Shown in pieces: positions 52,348-61,905 of a stretch of DNA of 64,000 nt. Position 1 is the first letter of the stretch. Each line of letters begins with the position of its first letter. The DNA is from Chitinophagaceae bacterium (GTDB lineage: Bacteria > Bacteroidota > Bacteroidia > Chitinophagales > Chitinophagaceae): the NCBI GenBank assembly GCA_022843585.1, contig JALHNJ010000001.1, forward strand, positions 1,426,001-1,490,000, given 5' to 3'. The notes under the pieces are model-generated. The model was not told the origin of the DNA. It searched no databases and saw only the letters and a list, made by a program, of their open reading frames with translations. Position numbers and translations under genes: made by a program.

Positions 52348-52686
52348 TTATTTCAAAAGCTGATAAACGGTAATGATAATAATTATTACTAAGATGGATG
52401 TGTAAATTGGCTTATTGTATTTCGCCAGCCAATTGGGAAGATAAATATCAAAATTATCTTTTGTGGAATCTGAGTATTTGCGGGCTATAATGGTTAACGG
52501 GCAAAAGAATTTGAATAGCAATAGAACAATTCCTTCAAGAACAAATAAACCGTAGCCGATCCATAGCCATTTGTCCAATTTATTAGTAATTACGGCATAC
52601 AACATATAAAAGATCACCACATTGAAGAATAGCCAAATAAGCGTATGAATAATTTTTATGATGATGAGTTTGGTTTCGCTTTTCAT
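52348..52686 (-). CDS. three-helix membrane protein, unknown function
   Basis: 112 residues. Hydrophobic helices at about 9-30, 41-62 and 92-110 around a hydrophilic KYSDSTKDNFDIYLPNWLAK loop. No family named. Spacing to neighbours suggests its own transcript. Confidence 0.6.
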   Translation of the reverse strand: MKSETKLIIIKIIHTLIWLFFNVVIFYMLYAVITNKLDKWLWIGYGLFVLEGIVLLLFKFFCPLTIIARKYSDSTKDNFDIYLPNWLAKYNKPIYTSILVIIIIITVYQLLK

Positions 52687-52927
52687 TTTCAGTGTTTGAG
52701 CGGTAAGCGATACCTAAGTTACTACTTAATGGTGGTGGTTTGACGAAGCTGTTTCGCTATGGGCTAACTACCAGCACTGATTTTAGTGAACTGTAGTCTG
52801 CAAGAAAATGAGTTATACAAATGAAGCTATCAAACAAGAAGGGCCATCTTACGTATAGAAACGCAGTATAGCCCTTGCTTGCGAAATCGAACCTGGAACA
52901 TGAAAAAAAATTATAGCCGATTTTATA

Positions 52928-53989
52928 TTATCTTAAATACAATTCAAGTTCTACTCTTCTGTTTAATGCCCTTGCTGTTGAATTTCCATTAGAACCTGCA
53001 GGTCTTGTTTTACCATATCCAGTAAGTGCTATTCTGCTTTCAGCTACACCTTTGCCTGTTAAATAAGACATCACTGCATCTGCACGGCTTTGCGAAACCG
53101 TAGTTGGGTTTTTTTCCATGCCATCAGTATGACCGCCAATGCGCAAATTATAATCCGGGTATTCTTTTAAAATATTTGCTACCTCATCCAGCATTGGGTG
53201 AGAAGTGGATTTCACCAATGCATTTCCTGATTCAAACATTACACGACGGGTTGCAAATTGTAAACGCTTTGGCACTTCTTTTTTTACAACCGGACAACCA
53301 TAGTTTGAAATAACACCTATAACACCCGGGCATCTGTCATCTGCATCCAGTACACCATCTCCGTCTGTATCAGCCGGGCATCCCCATGCATCTACTTTTG
53401 TTCCTGCATTAGTAGCAGGGCATTTGTCATCCGCATCAAGCACACCATCTTTATCACTGTCGGCATCACATCCATTCACATCGGTTTTAATTCCTTTATT
53501 GGTATCCGGGCATTTATCGTTGGAGTCTGGCACACCATCACCATCTGTATCCGGGCATCCCTGGAACATATCCAGTCCTGCTGCATTCGGACATTTATCC
53601 TGCGAATCCTGGATGCCATCTGCATCACTATCAGGGCAGCCTTTAAATCTTGCATCACCGGGTACATCAGGACAACTATCGTTTGGATCGCTTACACCAT
53701 CTTTATCTTTATCCTGGCAACCGTTCATGCCAGTAGTACCAACTATAGAAGGGCATTTATCTAAATAGTCAGGCACACCATCCTTATCCGTATCAACAGG
53801 GCAACCAGTTCCATCAACCTGCACACCCGGAGGAGTGGATGGACACTTATCTCTTTTATTTTTAACCCCATCACCATCGCCATCTTTTTTCATTTCAAAT
53901 TTGGAAGGAGTTTCTTGTGCAAATAACGGAGTAGTATCTGTTGCAAATAGAAATACAAAAAATAGCGAAAGAATTTTTCTAAAGAGCAT
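52928..53989 (-). CDS. OmpA family protein with thrombospondin type-3 repeats
   Basis: 353 residues. Signal peptide ends LFAQ; Asp-rich TSP3 repeats (about 40-230: DGDGDGVKNKRDKCPSTPP, DTDKDGVPDYLDKCP and more) bind Ca2+; C-terminal OmpA domain (about 245-353: GHTDGMEKNP, RADAVMSYL, GYGKTRPAGSN, ALNRRVEL) anchors to peptidoglycan. Preceded by a strong bipartite motif (54060-54096), 71 bases before the ATG. Confidence 0.9.
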   Translation of the reverse strand: MLFRKILSLFFVFLFATDTTPLFAQETPSKFEMKKDGDGDGVKNKRDKCPSTPPGVQVDGTGCPVDTDKDGVPDYLDKCPSIVGTTGMNGCQDKDKDGVSDPNDSCPDVPGDARFKGCPDSDADGIQDSQDKCPNAAGLDMFQGCPDTDGDGVPDSNDKCPDTNKGIKTDVNGCDADSDKDGVLDADDKCPATNAGTKVDAWGCPADTDGDGVLDADDRCPGVIGVISNYGCPVVKKEVPKRLQFATRRVMFESGNALVKSTSHPMLDEVANILKEYPDYNLRIGGHTDGMEKNPTTVSQSRADAVMSYLTGKGVAESRIALTGYGKTRPAGSNGNSTARALNRRVELELYLR

Positions 53990-54059
53990 AAAGAGTTTGT
54001 TTGTGTGAAAAATAGTTTTCAGTACGTTAGGTAAAGGTTGCTTTTGTAATGAACTTAAC

Positions 54060-54096
54060 TGTTACACTCTGCGGGTTTGCAGTTATATAATTCGCA
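54060..54096 (-). promoter_or_regulatory. bipartite promoter motif facing the OmpA gene
   Basis: Minus strand: box A TGCGAATTATATAA (54083-54096), 16 bases, box B TGTAACA (54060-54066). One mismatch in box A to the consensus. Confidence 0.6.
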
Positions 54097-54181
54097 CATT
54101 TTTAATTCAGATGGCTTTTGTCAATTAGATTTTGACGGGGAGCTGTAGGTATAGGGCTAAATTGAAATCAAGTGTAGAAGT

Positions 54182-54556
54182 TTATTCTTGCTTAAAGTCT
54201 TTAATGATTGTAGTAATCATTTTAAATTGAGAATCTGCAATAAAGCAATGTGGAATATCGGCTGGAATTATTATTCCCTCGCCTAAATTAAGGTGATGTA
54301 ATTCTCTGCCAATAGTAATGCTTGCTTTGCCGTCAATGACCTGCACATAGATATCATGTTCTATTGTTTTCTCACATAATTTCTCTCCTTCATCGAAAGA
54401 AGTAGCCGTAACATTACCACTGGTTTTATTGACAACTGTTTTACTCACAATGGAATCGGGAACATATTCCACAATTTCAACAACAATATGTTTGTTGGGT
54501 CTGGGAGAATCGCTTTTGCTATTTTTGCAATTTGCGGCTGGGGTATCTGTTTGCAC
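54182..54556 (-). CDS. small cupin-domain protein (paralogue 3 of 3)
   Basis: 124 residues from a GTG start, 41 bases downstream of promoter box B; no ATG gives a comparable product. Cupin barrel: KHIVVEIVEYVPDSIVSKTV, HDIYVQVIDGKASITIGREL, GEGIIIPADIPHCFIADSQF. The most diverged of the three paralogues. Downstream of it lies the motif for the OmpA gene. Confidence 0.78.
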   Translation of the reverse strand: MQTDTPAANCKNSKSDSPRPNKHIVVEIVEYVPDSIVSKTVVNKTSGNVTATSFDEGEKLCEKTIEHDIYVQVIDGKASITIGRELHHLNLGEGIIIPADIPHCFIADSQFKMITTIIKDFKQE

Positions 54557-54596
54557 TTAATTTTTGATGTAAGTTCAGTTATCTTACAATTCTACT

Positions 54597-54633
54597 TGTT
54601 ACATAGTAGCTCAAATCTGTTGTATAATTCACA
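54597..54633 (-). promoter_or_regulatory. bipartite promoter motif facing cupin 3
   Basis: Minus strand: box A TGTGAATTATACAA (54620-54633), 16 bases, box B TGTAACA (54597-54603). Supports the GTG start at 54556. Confidence 0.6.
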
Positions 54634-54699
54634 GACTGGAGGGCCATGTCACATCTTGGAATTTTATTTTACCGATAACATCCTAAAGTTGAGTTATTC

Positions 54700-57147
54700 T
54701 TAAAACTCTATAATAACGCCGATGGTTGGCGTTACAAACGGGTCGTCATTTTTTACCCTTGTGGGTATGGCATTGCTACCATCTGATTTAATGGGCATGC
54801 CATCTGTTGTTTCAAATGCGGTATTATTTGTATTTCTTTTAAAGGTGTATTCTGGTATAGCGGGATTTTTCGCCACATACCAGTTGGTAACATCTAAAAA
54901 CAAATCAATCGTTGTTTTACGAAAGTTCCATTTCTTATCTATGCGTACATCGCTGCTGTTAAATCCTGTAAGTCGATTCGTATTCAGTAGTGTGTAGTTA
55001 AGCGTACCAACACCTTGGGATAAATAATTTAATCTTGACAATGTTTCATCAAACGGTGTATAAGGTGCACCGCCCTGGTAACGAAATTTTAAACCCAACT
55101 CCCAATTGCGGGGAAATTTATAGCCCCATGTTACACTCAGTAAATGCCTGTTGTCCCAACTGCTGACTACAAATTTTTCATCAATGCCAGCATATAGGCT
55201 TCTATAAAAAGTGTAGGAGAGTATACCAAAGAATTTATTGGTCAATTTCTTTTGCACAAAAAATTCAACACCGTAAGCTTTACCTTTTCCATTTGTAGTA
55301 ACGGCTTCATTGCCGAGCAATGTAAAATCGGTACCCAGGTTGGCTAATGAAATGCCATTCCGAACAGATACCGGCACCTGACTGTATTTTTTATAAAATC
55401 CTTCAATGGTAAAACGAAGACCATCATTGGGTAAATATTCAAAGCCGGTAGTATAGTGATTACTGCGCTGGTACTTTGTATTTTTATTTGCCAGTACATT
55501 ATTATTATCGGCAAAACCAAGAATGGTGTACGGAGGAATTTTATAATAGATACCGGCAGATGAATTCCAGGTCCATTTATCGGCCAGCACATAGCTCAAT
55601 GAAATGCGGGGTGATAAAGTTTGTAAACCATTCATCCCATCAGAAGTAAAAGTATTCATGTCTGTTCGGACACCGGCACTAATACCAAGCCTATCGGATG
55701 CAAAACGTTTTCCTGCCTGTAGAAAAGCACCTAAACGTAGAAATGTCTTTAACGGACTATTGAAATTTACACTCACAGCGGGTTGAACAATGTTACCACC
55801 CCCATCCCGGATTTCTTTACGGATGATATTAAAAGTAGTGTTTGTATAATTGGCTATTTGCGTGGAAGCACCATAAGCTATCTTCCAGCCATTGCGGTTT
55901 TTATTTACATCAAAGCGAAGTTTGGTTTCTTTTTCGGCACTTACAATATCTAATGATTTGTTGGCTGCTGATGGATTTTGATTATCCTCATACTTTTCAA
56001 TATCGTTGTTAAAATCAGTTCGGCTCAATGCTAAATTCCAAAACCCATTAGTAATATTTCTTTTTAATGAAGCACCGATAGTATAGTTCCATTGGTTGAC
56101 CAACACATTGGAGTTAATGGAATATAATTTTTCCGGGGTAGCTTCTTTTGGTGCAGCAAAACGAAATTTGTCAATGGCGCCGATACCAAGGAAAGTAAGA
56201 GTGGTTTTTTTATTGATCTGGTGGGTGATCTTTGTTTGAAAATCCCAGTAGTTAGGGCGGATAGGCAGATCAAGTGCCTTGAACAATAACTCCAGGTAAG
56301 AACGACGAGCAGATGCAAGGAAAGTAGTTTTCTTATTTTTTGACAAGGGTCCTTCCAAGGTTAATGCCGCTTCCGTAGCACTCAACCTGAAATTACCCTG
56401 GAACTGATTGGGATTACCATTTTTTTGCTTGAACTGAAAAACAGAGCTTAAGGCATTATCATAACGGGCATCAAAAGCCGATGAACTCAATTTTACATCT
56501 TCAATAAAACTTACATTTAAAATACCCTGCGGCCCGCCGCTGCTGCCCTGTGTTTGAAAGTGGTTGATAACAGGTACTTCAATGCCATCTAAATAAAAAA
56601 CGTTTTCGTTGGGAGCACCGCCACGGATAATGATATCATTTCTAAAACTGCCGCCCTGCTGACCACCACCTACACCGGGAAGTGTTTGTATTACTTTACT
56701 AATGTCGAAATTGCCACCGGGATTGCTTTTGATCTCTTCACTTGTAAGCCGTTGTACACTTAAAGGTGTTTCCAATGTAGCTGCCCTTGCCGTTCTCTTG
56801 TTTATTTTGATTACTACTTCGGTTAATGATGTTGCAGCTTGTTCTAATTCAATGGCGTAGTTATTTTCATTGCCGCTATTAATAACAATATTGTAGAGCA
56901 CAAATGTTTTGTAACCTATTTTACTAATTTCAATATTGTAACTTTTTACCGGAATATTAGCTATTCTGAATTTGCCTAAACTATCTGCAACAGCACCATT
57001 ATTAGTACCGTCTAGTTTTATTGAAGCACCTTCCAGCGGTTGTTGAGTAGATTTATCCACTATAAAACCCGTAATGCTCCCTGTATTTTGGGCATACGAA
57101 ACTTGTTGTATAATTATGCCGAAGAAGAAAAGTATAAAGCGATTCAC
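54700..57147 (-). CDS. TonB-dependent outer-membrane receptor
   Basis: 815 residues from a GTG start that gives a signal peptide (MNRFILFFFGIIIQQVSYAQ). Carboxypeptidase-like domain at 22-110 (GSITGFIVDKSTQQPLEGAS), TonB plug (about 115-230: ISKVIQTLPGVGGGQQGGSF, IIIRGGAPNENVFYLDGIEV), then the beta-barrel ending FVTPTIGVIIEF. No SusD-type partner. Substrate unknown. Confidence 0.88.
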   Translation of the reverse strand: MNRFILFFFGIIIQQVSYAQNTGSITGFIVDKSTQQPLEGASIKLDGTNNGAVADSLGKFRIANIPVKSYNIEISKIGYKTFVLYNIVINSGNENNYAIELEQAATSLTEVVIKINKRTARAATLETPLSVQRLTSEEIKSNPGGNFDISKVIQTLPGVGGGQQGGSFRNDIIIRGGAPNENVFYLDGIEVPVINHFQTQGSSGGPQGILNVSFIEDVKLSSSAFDARYDNALSSVFQFKQKNGNPNQFQGNFRLSATEAALTLEGPLSKNKKTTFLASARRSYLELLFKALDLPIRPNYWDFQTKITHQINKKTTLTFLGIGAIDKFRFAAPKEATPEKLYSINSNVLVNQWNYTIGASLKRNITNGFWNLALSRTDFNNDIEKYEDNQNPSAANKSLDIVSAEKETKLRFDVNKNRNGWKIAYGASTQIANYTNTTFNIIRKEIRDGGGNIVQPAVSVNFNSPLKTFLRLGAFLQAGKRFASDRLGISAGVRTDMNTFTSDGMNGLQTLSPRISLSYVLADKWTWNSSAGIYYKIPPYTILGFADNNNVLANKNTKYQRSNHYTTGFEYLPNDGLRFTIEGFYKKYSQVPVSVRNGISLANLGTDFTLLGNEAVTTNGKGKAYGVEFFVQKKLTNKFFGILSYTFYRSLYAGIDEKFVVSSWDNRHLLSVTWGYKFPRNWELGLKFRYQGGAPYTPFDETLSRLNYLSQGVGTLNYTLLNTNRLTGFNSSDVRIDKKWNFRKTTIDLFLDVTNWYVAKNPAIPEYTFKRNTNNTAFETTDGMPIKSDGSNAIPTRVKNDDPFVTPTIGVIIEF

Positions 57148-57350
57148 TAATTTTTATTTTTGTAGTAGTAAGTAAACAGTTGAACAACACAATTGTTCGG
57201 TGAAAAAAAGAACATCCTATAAATACCTTTATAAAGCTTCTAAACTAAAGCAGGCGTTACTTTTAATCCATCCCGCTGTTGGAGGCAGCATTTTGCTTTT
57301 TTATAGGAGAAGAGACCGGATGAAGGGAATTGTTGCAGTTGAACTTACAT

Positions 57351-57358
57351 TAAATTTG
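57351..57358 (+). promoter_or_regulatory. Bacteroidota -7 promoter element upstream of the HipA gene
   Basis: TAAATTTG matches the Bacteroidota consensus TAnnTTTG exactly and lies 4 bases before the ATG at 57363, implying a leaderless or nearly leaderless mRNA. No convincing -33 element; tentative. Confidence 0.3.
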
Positions 57359-57362
57359 CAAC

Positions 57363-58145
57363 ATGTCACTTCAACCAGAAATAAGAACGATCAATGTAAC
57401 CCGTTACCTGGCTCCCTTGCGGGAAGGCGGCTCACTGCCTGCTATTGCAGAGGGAGATGATGGTTTTTTATATGTATTAAAATTTCGTGGAGCAGGCCAA
57501 GGTATCAAAGCATTGATAGCAGAACTCATAGGAGGAGAGTTGGCTAGACTAGTCGGACTTAAAATTCCTGAAATTGTTTTTGCCAACCTGGATGAAGCAT
57601 TTGGAAGAACAGAAGCCGACGAAGAGATACAAGATCTGTTGAAAGCCAGCACCGGGCTTAACCTGGCGTTGCATTATTTGTCGGGCTCCGTAAGTTTTGA
57701 CGCGGCGGTTACACAACCAGATGCCACATTGGCTTCAAAAATTGTGTGGTTAGATGCATTGTTGTTCAATGTAGACAGAACCGCCAGGAATACCAATATG
57801 TTATTGTGGAATAAAGAACTCTGGTTAATAGATCATGGGGCCGCATTGTATTTTCATCATTCCTGGGAGCAGCGGAAAGAATATATTCTAAAACCATTTG
57901 AGCTTATAAAGAACCATGTGCTGTTGCGCTATGCTACAGCAATTATTGCAGCAGATGAATACATGAAAAAAGTATTAACGCCGGAAGCCATTACAGCCGT
58001 TGTAAATTTATTGCCAGATGAATGGCTGCAATGGGATGATCAAATGAGTTCAAAGGAAATAAAGCAAGCCTATATTCATTTCCTGAACAGCCGCATTGCC
58101 AATTCTTCTATATTCGTAAAACAGATCCAGCATGCAGCAAAATAA
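57363..58145 (+). CDS. HipA-family kinase
   Basis: 260 residues with the HipA-like kinase core: EGDDGFLYVLKFRGAGQGIK (ATP-binding Lys), GELARLVGLKIPEIVFANLD, the catalytic-loop-like WLDALLFNVDRTARNTNMLL and DHGAALYF. No N-terminal toxin-dimerisation domain of classic HipA, and no HipB-type regulator upstream. Overlaps the DUF3037 gene by 14 bases; the pair is a fixed unit in many genomes. Confidence 0.82.
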   Translation: MSLQPEIRTINVTRYLAPLREGGSLPAIAEGDDGFLYVLKFRGAGQGIKALIAELIGGELARLVGLKIPEIVFANLDEAFGRTEADEEIQDLLKASTGLNLALHYLSGSVSFDAAVTQPDATLASKIVWLDALLFNVDRTARNTNMLLWNKELWLIDHGAALYFHHSWEQRKEYILKPFELIKNHVLLRYATAIIAADEYMKKVLTPEAITAVVNLLPDEWLQWDDQMSSKEIKQAYIHFLNSRIANSSIFVKQIQHAAK

Positions 58146-58515
58146 ATTATACGAATACGCCGTTATACGAATTGTGCCTCGGGTGGAACGGGAAGAATTT
58201 ATCAATGCAGGTATTATTGTTTTTTGTAAAAAAGAAAAATACCTTAGCTGCAAGTATGAATTAAACGAAGAAAAATTGTTGAGCCTATATGCAGAGGCAG
58301 ACATTGAATTCATCCGGCAAAACCTCCAGGCTTTTGCCAATATCGCTTTGGGAAAAAAGAGTGATAGTGAAATTGCAGCATTAGATACGCCGGAACGTTT
58401 TCGGTGGTTGACTGCCACCCGCAGCACCGTGATACAAGCAAGTAAAGTTCATCCGGGCTTATGTTTTAATGAAGAGGAAACGCTGGAGAAATTATTTCAG
58501 CAATATGTTAAATGA
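58132..58515 (+). CDS. DUF3037 protein, partner of the HipA kinase
   Basis: 127 residues with the DUF3037 start YEYAVIRIVPRVEREEFINA followed by GIIVFCKKEKYLSCKYE, and the late FRWLTATRSTVIQASKVHPG. Overlaps the kinase gene. Function unknown; co-translation implies a joint role. Confidence 0.85.
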   Translation: MQQNKLYEYAVIRIVPRVEREEFINAGIIVFCKKEKYLSCKYELNEEKLLSLYAEADIEFIRQNLQAFANIALGKKSDSEIAALDTPERFRWLTATRSTVIQASKVHPGLCFNEEETLEKLFQQYVK

Positions 58516-58566
58516 TTTATTGCAGCTAGTATTTTATTTCACACAACAGGTGATCTGACGTTTTAA

Positions 58567-59421
58567 CTACTTCAACTGTTCAATCATATCTGTAATTGCT
58601 TTTATTACAACATCGGGTTGTTCCTTCGCAATATGATGGCCACTGTTGAGTATGCTGTACTGAAGGTTAGGTCGCTTAACCGCCCATTTTTTTAATTCCT
58701 CCACCCACATAAAATTCATCGGGTTATTGGGATCTTTTTCGCCATCACCGGGAATCTTGCCGTATGCAGCTATCAACAAAGTAGTAGGAGTAGTATGTCC
58801 AACGTCTGATAATTTTGCCTGTTGCATACTTGTATCAAAAGCTTTCATTTCTTCCTTTTCACCCGGTCTGCCGGTACTCGTTAATATTTCCTGCATATAA
58901 ATGGAATCTTCTTTCATCAATTCAGGATGTTCTTTTTGCATTCTCGTATAAAAATCTTCCGGGCAGGGATCTATTAAAACTAATCCTGCAACGTCTGCAG
59001 GATACAGGTCGCAAAAAACTTTTGCAAAAGATCCCCCCATCGACCAGCCAACTAAAATGTAGGGTGGGGGATAGCCGCCAGTTGTTAACGCTTCTTTTAA
59101 TTCTTTAGCAATCGTAAGAGCATCTCTTGTTTTATTGCATATCTCTGATTTCAAATAGCCCGGACGATCGTAAGAAATTACACGGGTAATTTTTGACAGT
59201 GCTGTATCAATGGTTCTATAGCATCGGTGGTTAGAAGAGCCACCAGCTTCCAGCACCACGGTATATTTACCGGTGCCGGCAACATACATCCACATTTTAT
59301 GATCATCCACTGTTACCTGCACCGTATCTTTTCTATTACTCTGTTGCGCCTGTAATAGATTTTCCTGTACAGTTGGCAAATAGAAATAAACAGCGATTGA
59401 TAGTATTACTCGGATGTACAT
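58567..59421 (-). CDS. secreted alpha/beta hydrolase
   Basis: 284 residues with an N-terminal signal-like segment. Alpha/beta-hydrolase fold: VLEAGGSSNHRCY (oxyanion), DRPGYLKSE, nucleophile elbow VGWSMGGSFAKV, and the final NSGHHIAKEQPD with catalytic His. Esterase or epoxide-hydrolase-like; substrate unknown. Confidence 0.83.
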   Translation of the reverse strand: MYIRVILSIAVYFYLPTVQENLLQAQQSNRKDTVQVTVDDHKMWMYVAGTGKYTVVLEAGGSSNHRCYRTIDTALSKITRVISYDRPGYLKSEICNKTRDALTIAKELKEALTTGGYPPPYILVGWSMGGSFAKVFCDLYPADVAGLVLIDPCPEDFYTRMQKEHPELMKEDSIYMQEILTSTGRPGEKEEMKAFDTSMQQAKLSDVGHTTPTTLLIAAYGKIPGDGEKDPNNPMNFMWVEELKKWAVKRPNLQYSILNSGHHIAKEQPDVVIKAITDMIEQLK

Positions 59422-59569
59422 AGAAAAGATTGATGCAATTAAAGTTACTTCAATTAGTTTTTAGAGCAATGAGCATTTGCGGTGTCTCTTTTTTATTGGA
59501 TGGAATACGTCTGCAAACATCAGATAAATACCGGTAAGTAATTAATTAAGCCTATACTTACATAAAACT

Positions 59570-60043
59570 ATGTTTCATTTATTTCCCATTTTTCTTTTAA
59601 GTACAAGTATTCTTTTTAGTTGTAACGATAACAGCACTGCGACCAACCAGCTTACAACGCCATCCGCAGAAACAGAAAGTACCAGCAACAAGCCCGGCCC
59701 CCGGCATTTCACCGGAGCATTTTCCAATGGAATGAAAGGCGATAGTATCAGTTTCGACATCAGTGCCGATGGAAAAAAGTTAAGCAACCTTACTTTTAAG
59801 GGCTATTGGCGATGCAGCGGCAAACTGGAGTCTGTACTTACCGGACCGGATGGTGCATTTACAATTACTGATAACAAAGTAAATGACCATATATCCGAAC
59901 CACCCAATGGTGGCTCTACTGCATGGCGTTTCGATTTGGAAGCTGCTATCACAGGCAATACGGCCAACGGATCTTTCAGGATGAATATTAATAACCTTGG
60001 TTGCGATAGCTATAAATTACTGTGGACGGCTAAAGTGCAATAA
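59570..60043 (+). CDS. lipoprotein, unknown function
   Basis: 157 residues, lipobox ILFSC (Cys 18), Thr/Ser-rich linker (19-45), then a single beta domain (HFTGAFSNGMKGDSISFDIS, LKGYWRCSGKLESV-like core, NGSFRMNINNLGCDSYKLLW) with two conserved-looking Cys. No family named. Confidence 0.6.
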   Translation: MFHLFPIFLLSTSILFSCNDNSTATNQLTTPSAETESTSNKPGPRHFTGAFSNGMKGDSISFDISADGKKLSNLTFKGYWRCSGKLESVLTGPDGAFTITDNKVNDHISEPPNGGSTAWRFDLEAAITGNTANGSFRMNINNLGCDSYKLLWTAKVQ

Positions 60044-60247
60044 TATGATTTAATGTCAGCCATACAGTAGGGTTCATAACAATTGGGTTTGGTAAGTACC
60101 TGCGATCTATTCAAATATTTATTCACCAGATTATTCCCAGGCGAATGTCGGATAGCTTTCTGTGTTAGCCGCCGCACTATGGAGTAGCAGTAGAGATTAC
60201 CGCCTGCCTGATGGCGAGGCGAGTCCACTTTAACCAACTCAAAAAAA

Positions 60248-61495
60248 TTAAAACTTATTTATAAGAAGCTTAAGTGTTTCCTTTTTCCTTTCCGGATTTG
60301 TTACTTGCAGAAAATAATAACCCGTGGGTATTTTTTTATCAATTGCAACAGTTCTTGTTGCATCATTTTCAGTATGCAATAGGGTACGGCTCATTACTTT
60401 TATTCCGCTGGCATTATATAGCTCCAGGGTGTATTCACCTTTTAGTTGCCCTTTCAGTTGCAGCAATAGGGTGTGGTTCAGCGTTGGATTGGGATAGATC
60501 GAAATTCCAGTAGTTTGATTCATGCTGATCTTAAGTACAGAACTATATTTATAACCGCCGTTGATATCAATCATTTTGATGCGGTAAAAGTTTTGCAGTA
60601 TAAGCGGAGAGTTATCTGACCAGTTATAGTTTTTAACACCGGGTATTACGGTGGGTAGTATCGTTCCAATAGTAGCGAAATGCTGACCATCTGCTGATCT
60701 TTCCACTTTATAAGCGGCAAAAGAAGATTCATTATCTACTGTCCATAACAGATCAATAGTGGTGTTCTGTTTAGTAACCGTGAAATTGAGTAAGGTTACT
60801 GGTAATGTGGTAAGGCATACCGGCAGGTTCGCAGTTATTCCATCAACTGCAATAGCCCCGGTAGTAGAAAGCAATCGTCCTTCCAGCTGGCTTGAAGCGG
60901 CCATGGAAACTGCACCGGGGTTTGCAATAAAATTTCCTTTCATATCGCCTAGTGTAGCAATAGCAATGGCGCCACCCTCGGCAAGCCAGTATATATTGCA
61001 TGCCTGGGCATCATTTATCAGCAATATCTGCGAAGAGGGGCCGGGAGAAAAAGCACCCTGCACCTTAATAATAAATATTGCATTAGAATTGCCTTGTGCA
61101 TCCATAATAAGCAAGCCTTCTATAGAAGCAGCTTCGGGTATTAAATAAACACCTGGATATAGTATTTCGCCATTTCCCAATATGGCTGCATGATTAGGCA
61201 TCGTTTCCGGTGTAGTGTACATCGCATTATATGCATCCTGCAAATCCGCAGCAGCCTGTGCGGTTACGGTGTTTGCATTTTCTTCCTGCCCGGGTATGGG
61301 GGTAAAGCCGGTTATAGCACCGTCGTTGGTTCCTATTTTATCAATAACTACCGAAACACCTGTATTGCCTACTGCACCGATAGTGGTGAACATTACAAAG
61401 TTTCCTGCTGTACCTAAATTAGGGGCCTGTGCAAAACTTACAATCGGAAAAAAGAAAATAGAAATAATGCAAATAATGTAGAATTGATTTTTCAT
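60248..61495 (-). CDS. ice-binding-like (DUF3494) protein with T9SS sorting domain
   Basis: 415 residues from the ATG at 61495 (signal peptide MKNQFYIICIISIFFFPIVSFAQ). DUF3494 beta-solenoid at about 25-235: APNLGTAGNFVMFTTIGAVG, GEILYPGVYLIPEAASIEGL, IFIIKVQGAFSPGPSSQILL, GRLLSTTGAIAVDGI. Residues 240-330 are the TLLNFTVTKQNTTIDLLWTV linker, and the last 80 are a type A sorting domain (SIYPNPTLNHTLLLQL, then PTGYYFLQVTN). DUF3494 members bind ice or act as adhesins; which applies is unknown. Confidence 0.85.
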   Translation of the reverse strand: MKNQFYIICIISIFFFPIVSFAQAPNLGTAGNFVMFTTIGAVGNTGVSVVIDKIGTNDGAITGFTPIPGQEENANTVTAQAAADLQDAYNAMYTTPETMPNHAAILGNGEILYPGVYLIPEAASIEGLLIMDAQGNSNAIFIIKVQGAFSPGPSSQILLINDAQACNIYWLAEGGAIAIATLGDMKGNFIANPGAVSMAASSQLEGRLLSTTGAIAVDGITANLPVCLTTLPVTLLNFTVTKQNTTIDLLWTVDNESSFAAYKVERSADGQHFATIGTILPTVIPGVKNYNWSDNSPLILQNFYRIKMIDINGGYKYSSVLKISMNQTTGISIYPNPTLNHTLLLQLKGQLKGEYTLELYNASGIKVMSRTLLHTENDATRTVAIDKKIPTGYYFLQVTNPERKKETLKLLINKF

Positions 61496-61905
61496 GGGGT
61501 TTTTATTGTTGAATGAGCAAGGTAATATAAACCTGCACACTTACTATTTTCATTTCCATAAGTAAACACATACTCCAGATTGCAATAAGTATAAACGAAT
61601 AGTTATACTACAATGGGAAAGAATCAGTGAGAGCCACACTTGTACAGTAGTAATATAAATGCGCAAATACAGAACAAAAGCAGAGTTTGTACTACCTATT
61701 CGATAGGATATATTTATGTGTAGGTAAATACACCTACCCAATTCTTGTCTTAACAATTAGTATCTAAAAAAATAAAAAGACAACAATATCGCTTCCTATA
61801 CATTTGTTTTTTTTAAGTCATCTGCTTAAAACCATCCATTCAAATCAATTTTAAGCTGAGTTAATCCAATGTCATCCTTTTTTAAACCATCTAATCCACC
61901 TCGTT
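61496..61905. other. intergenic space between divergent T9SS genes, 410 bases
   Basis: AT-rich, no protein-like frame, no motif copy, no terminator or repeat seen. It presumably holds the promoters for both flanking T9SS-cargo genes. Confidence 0.6.
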
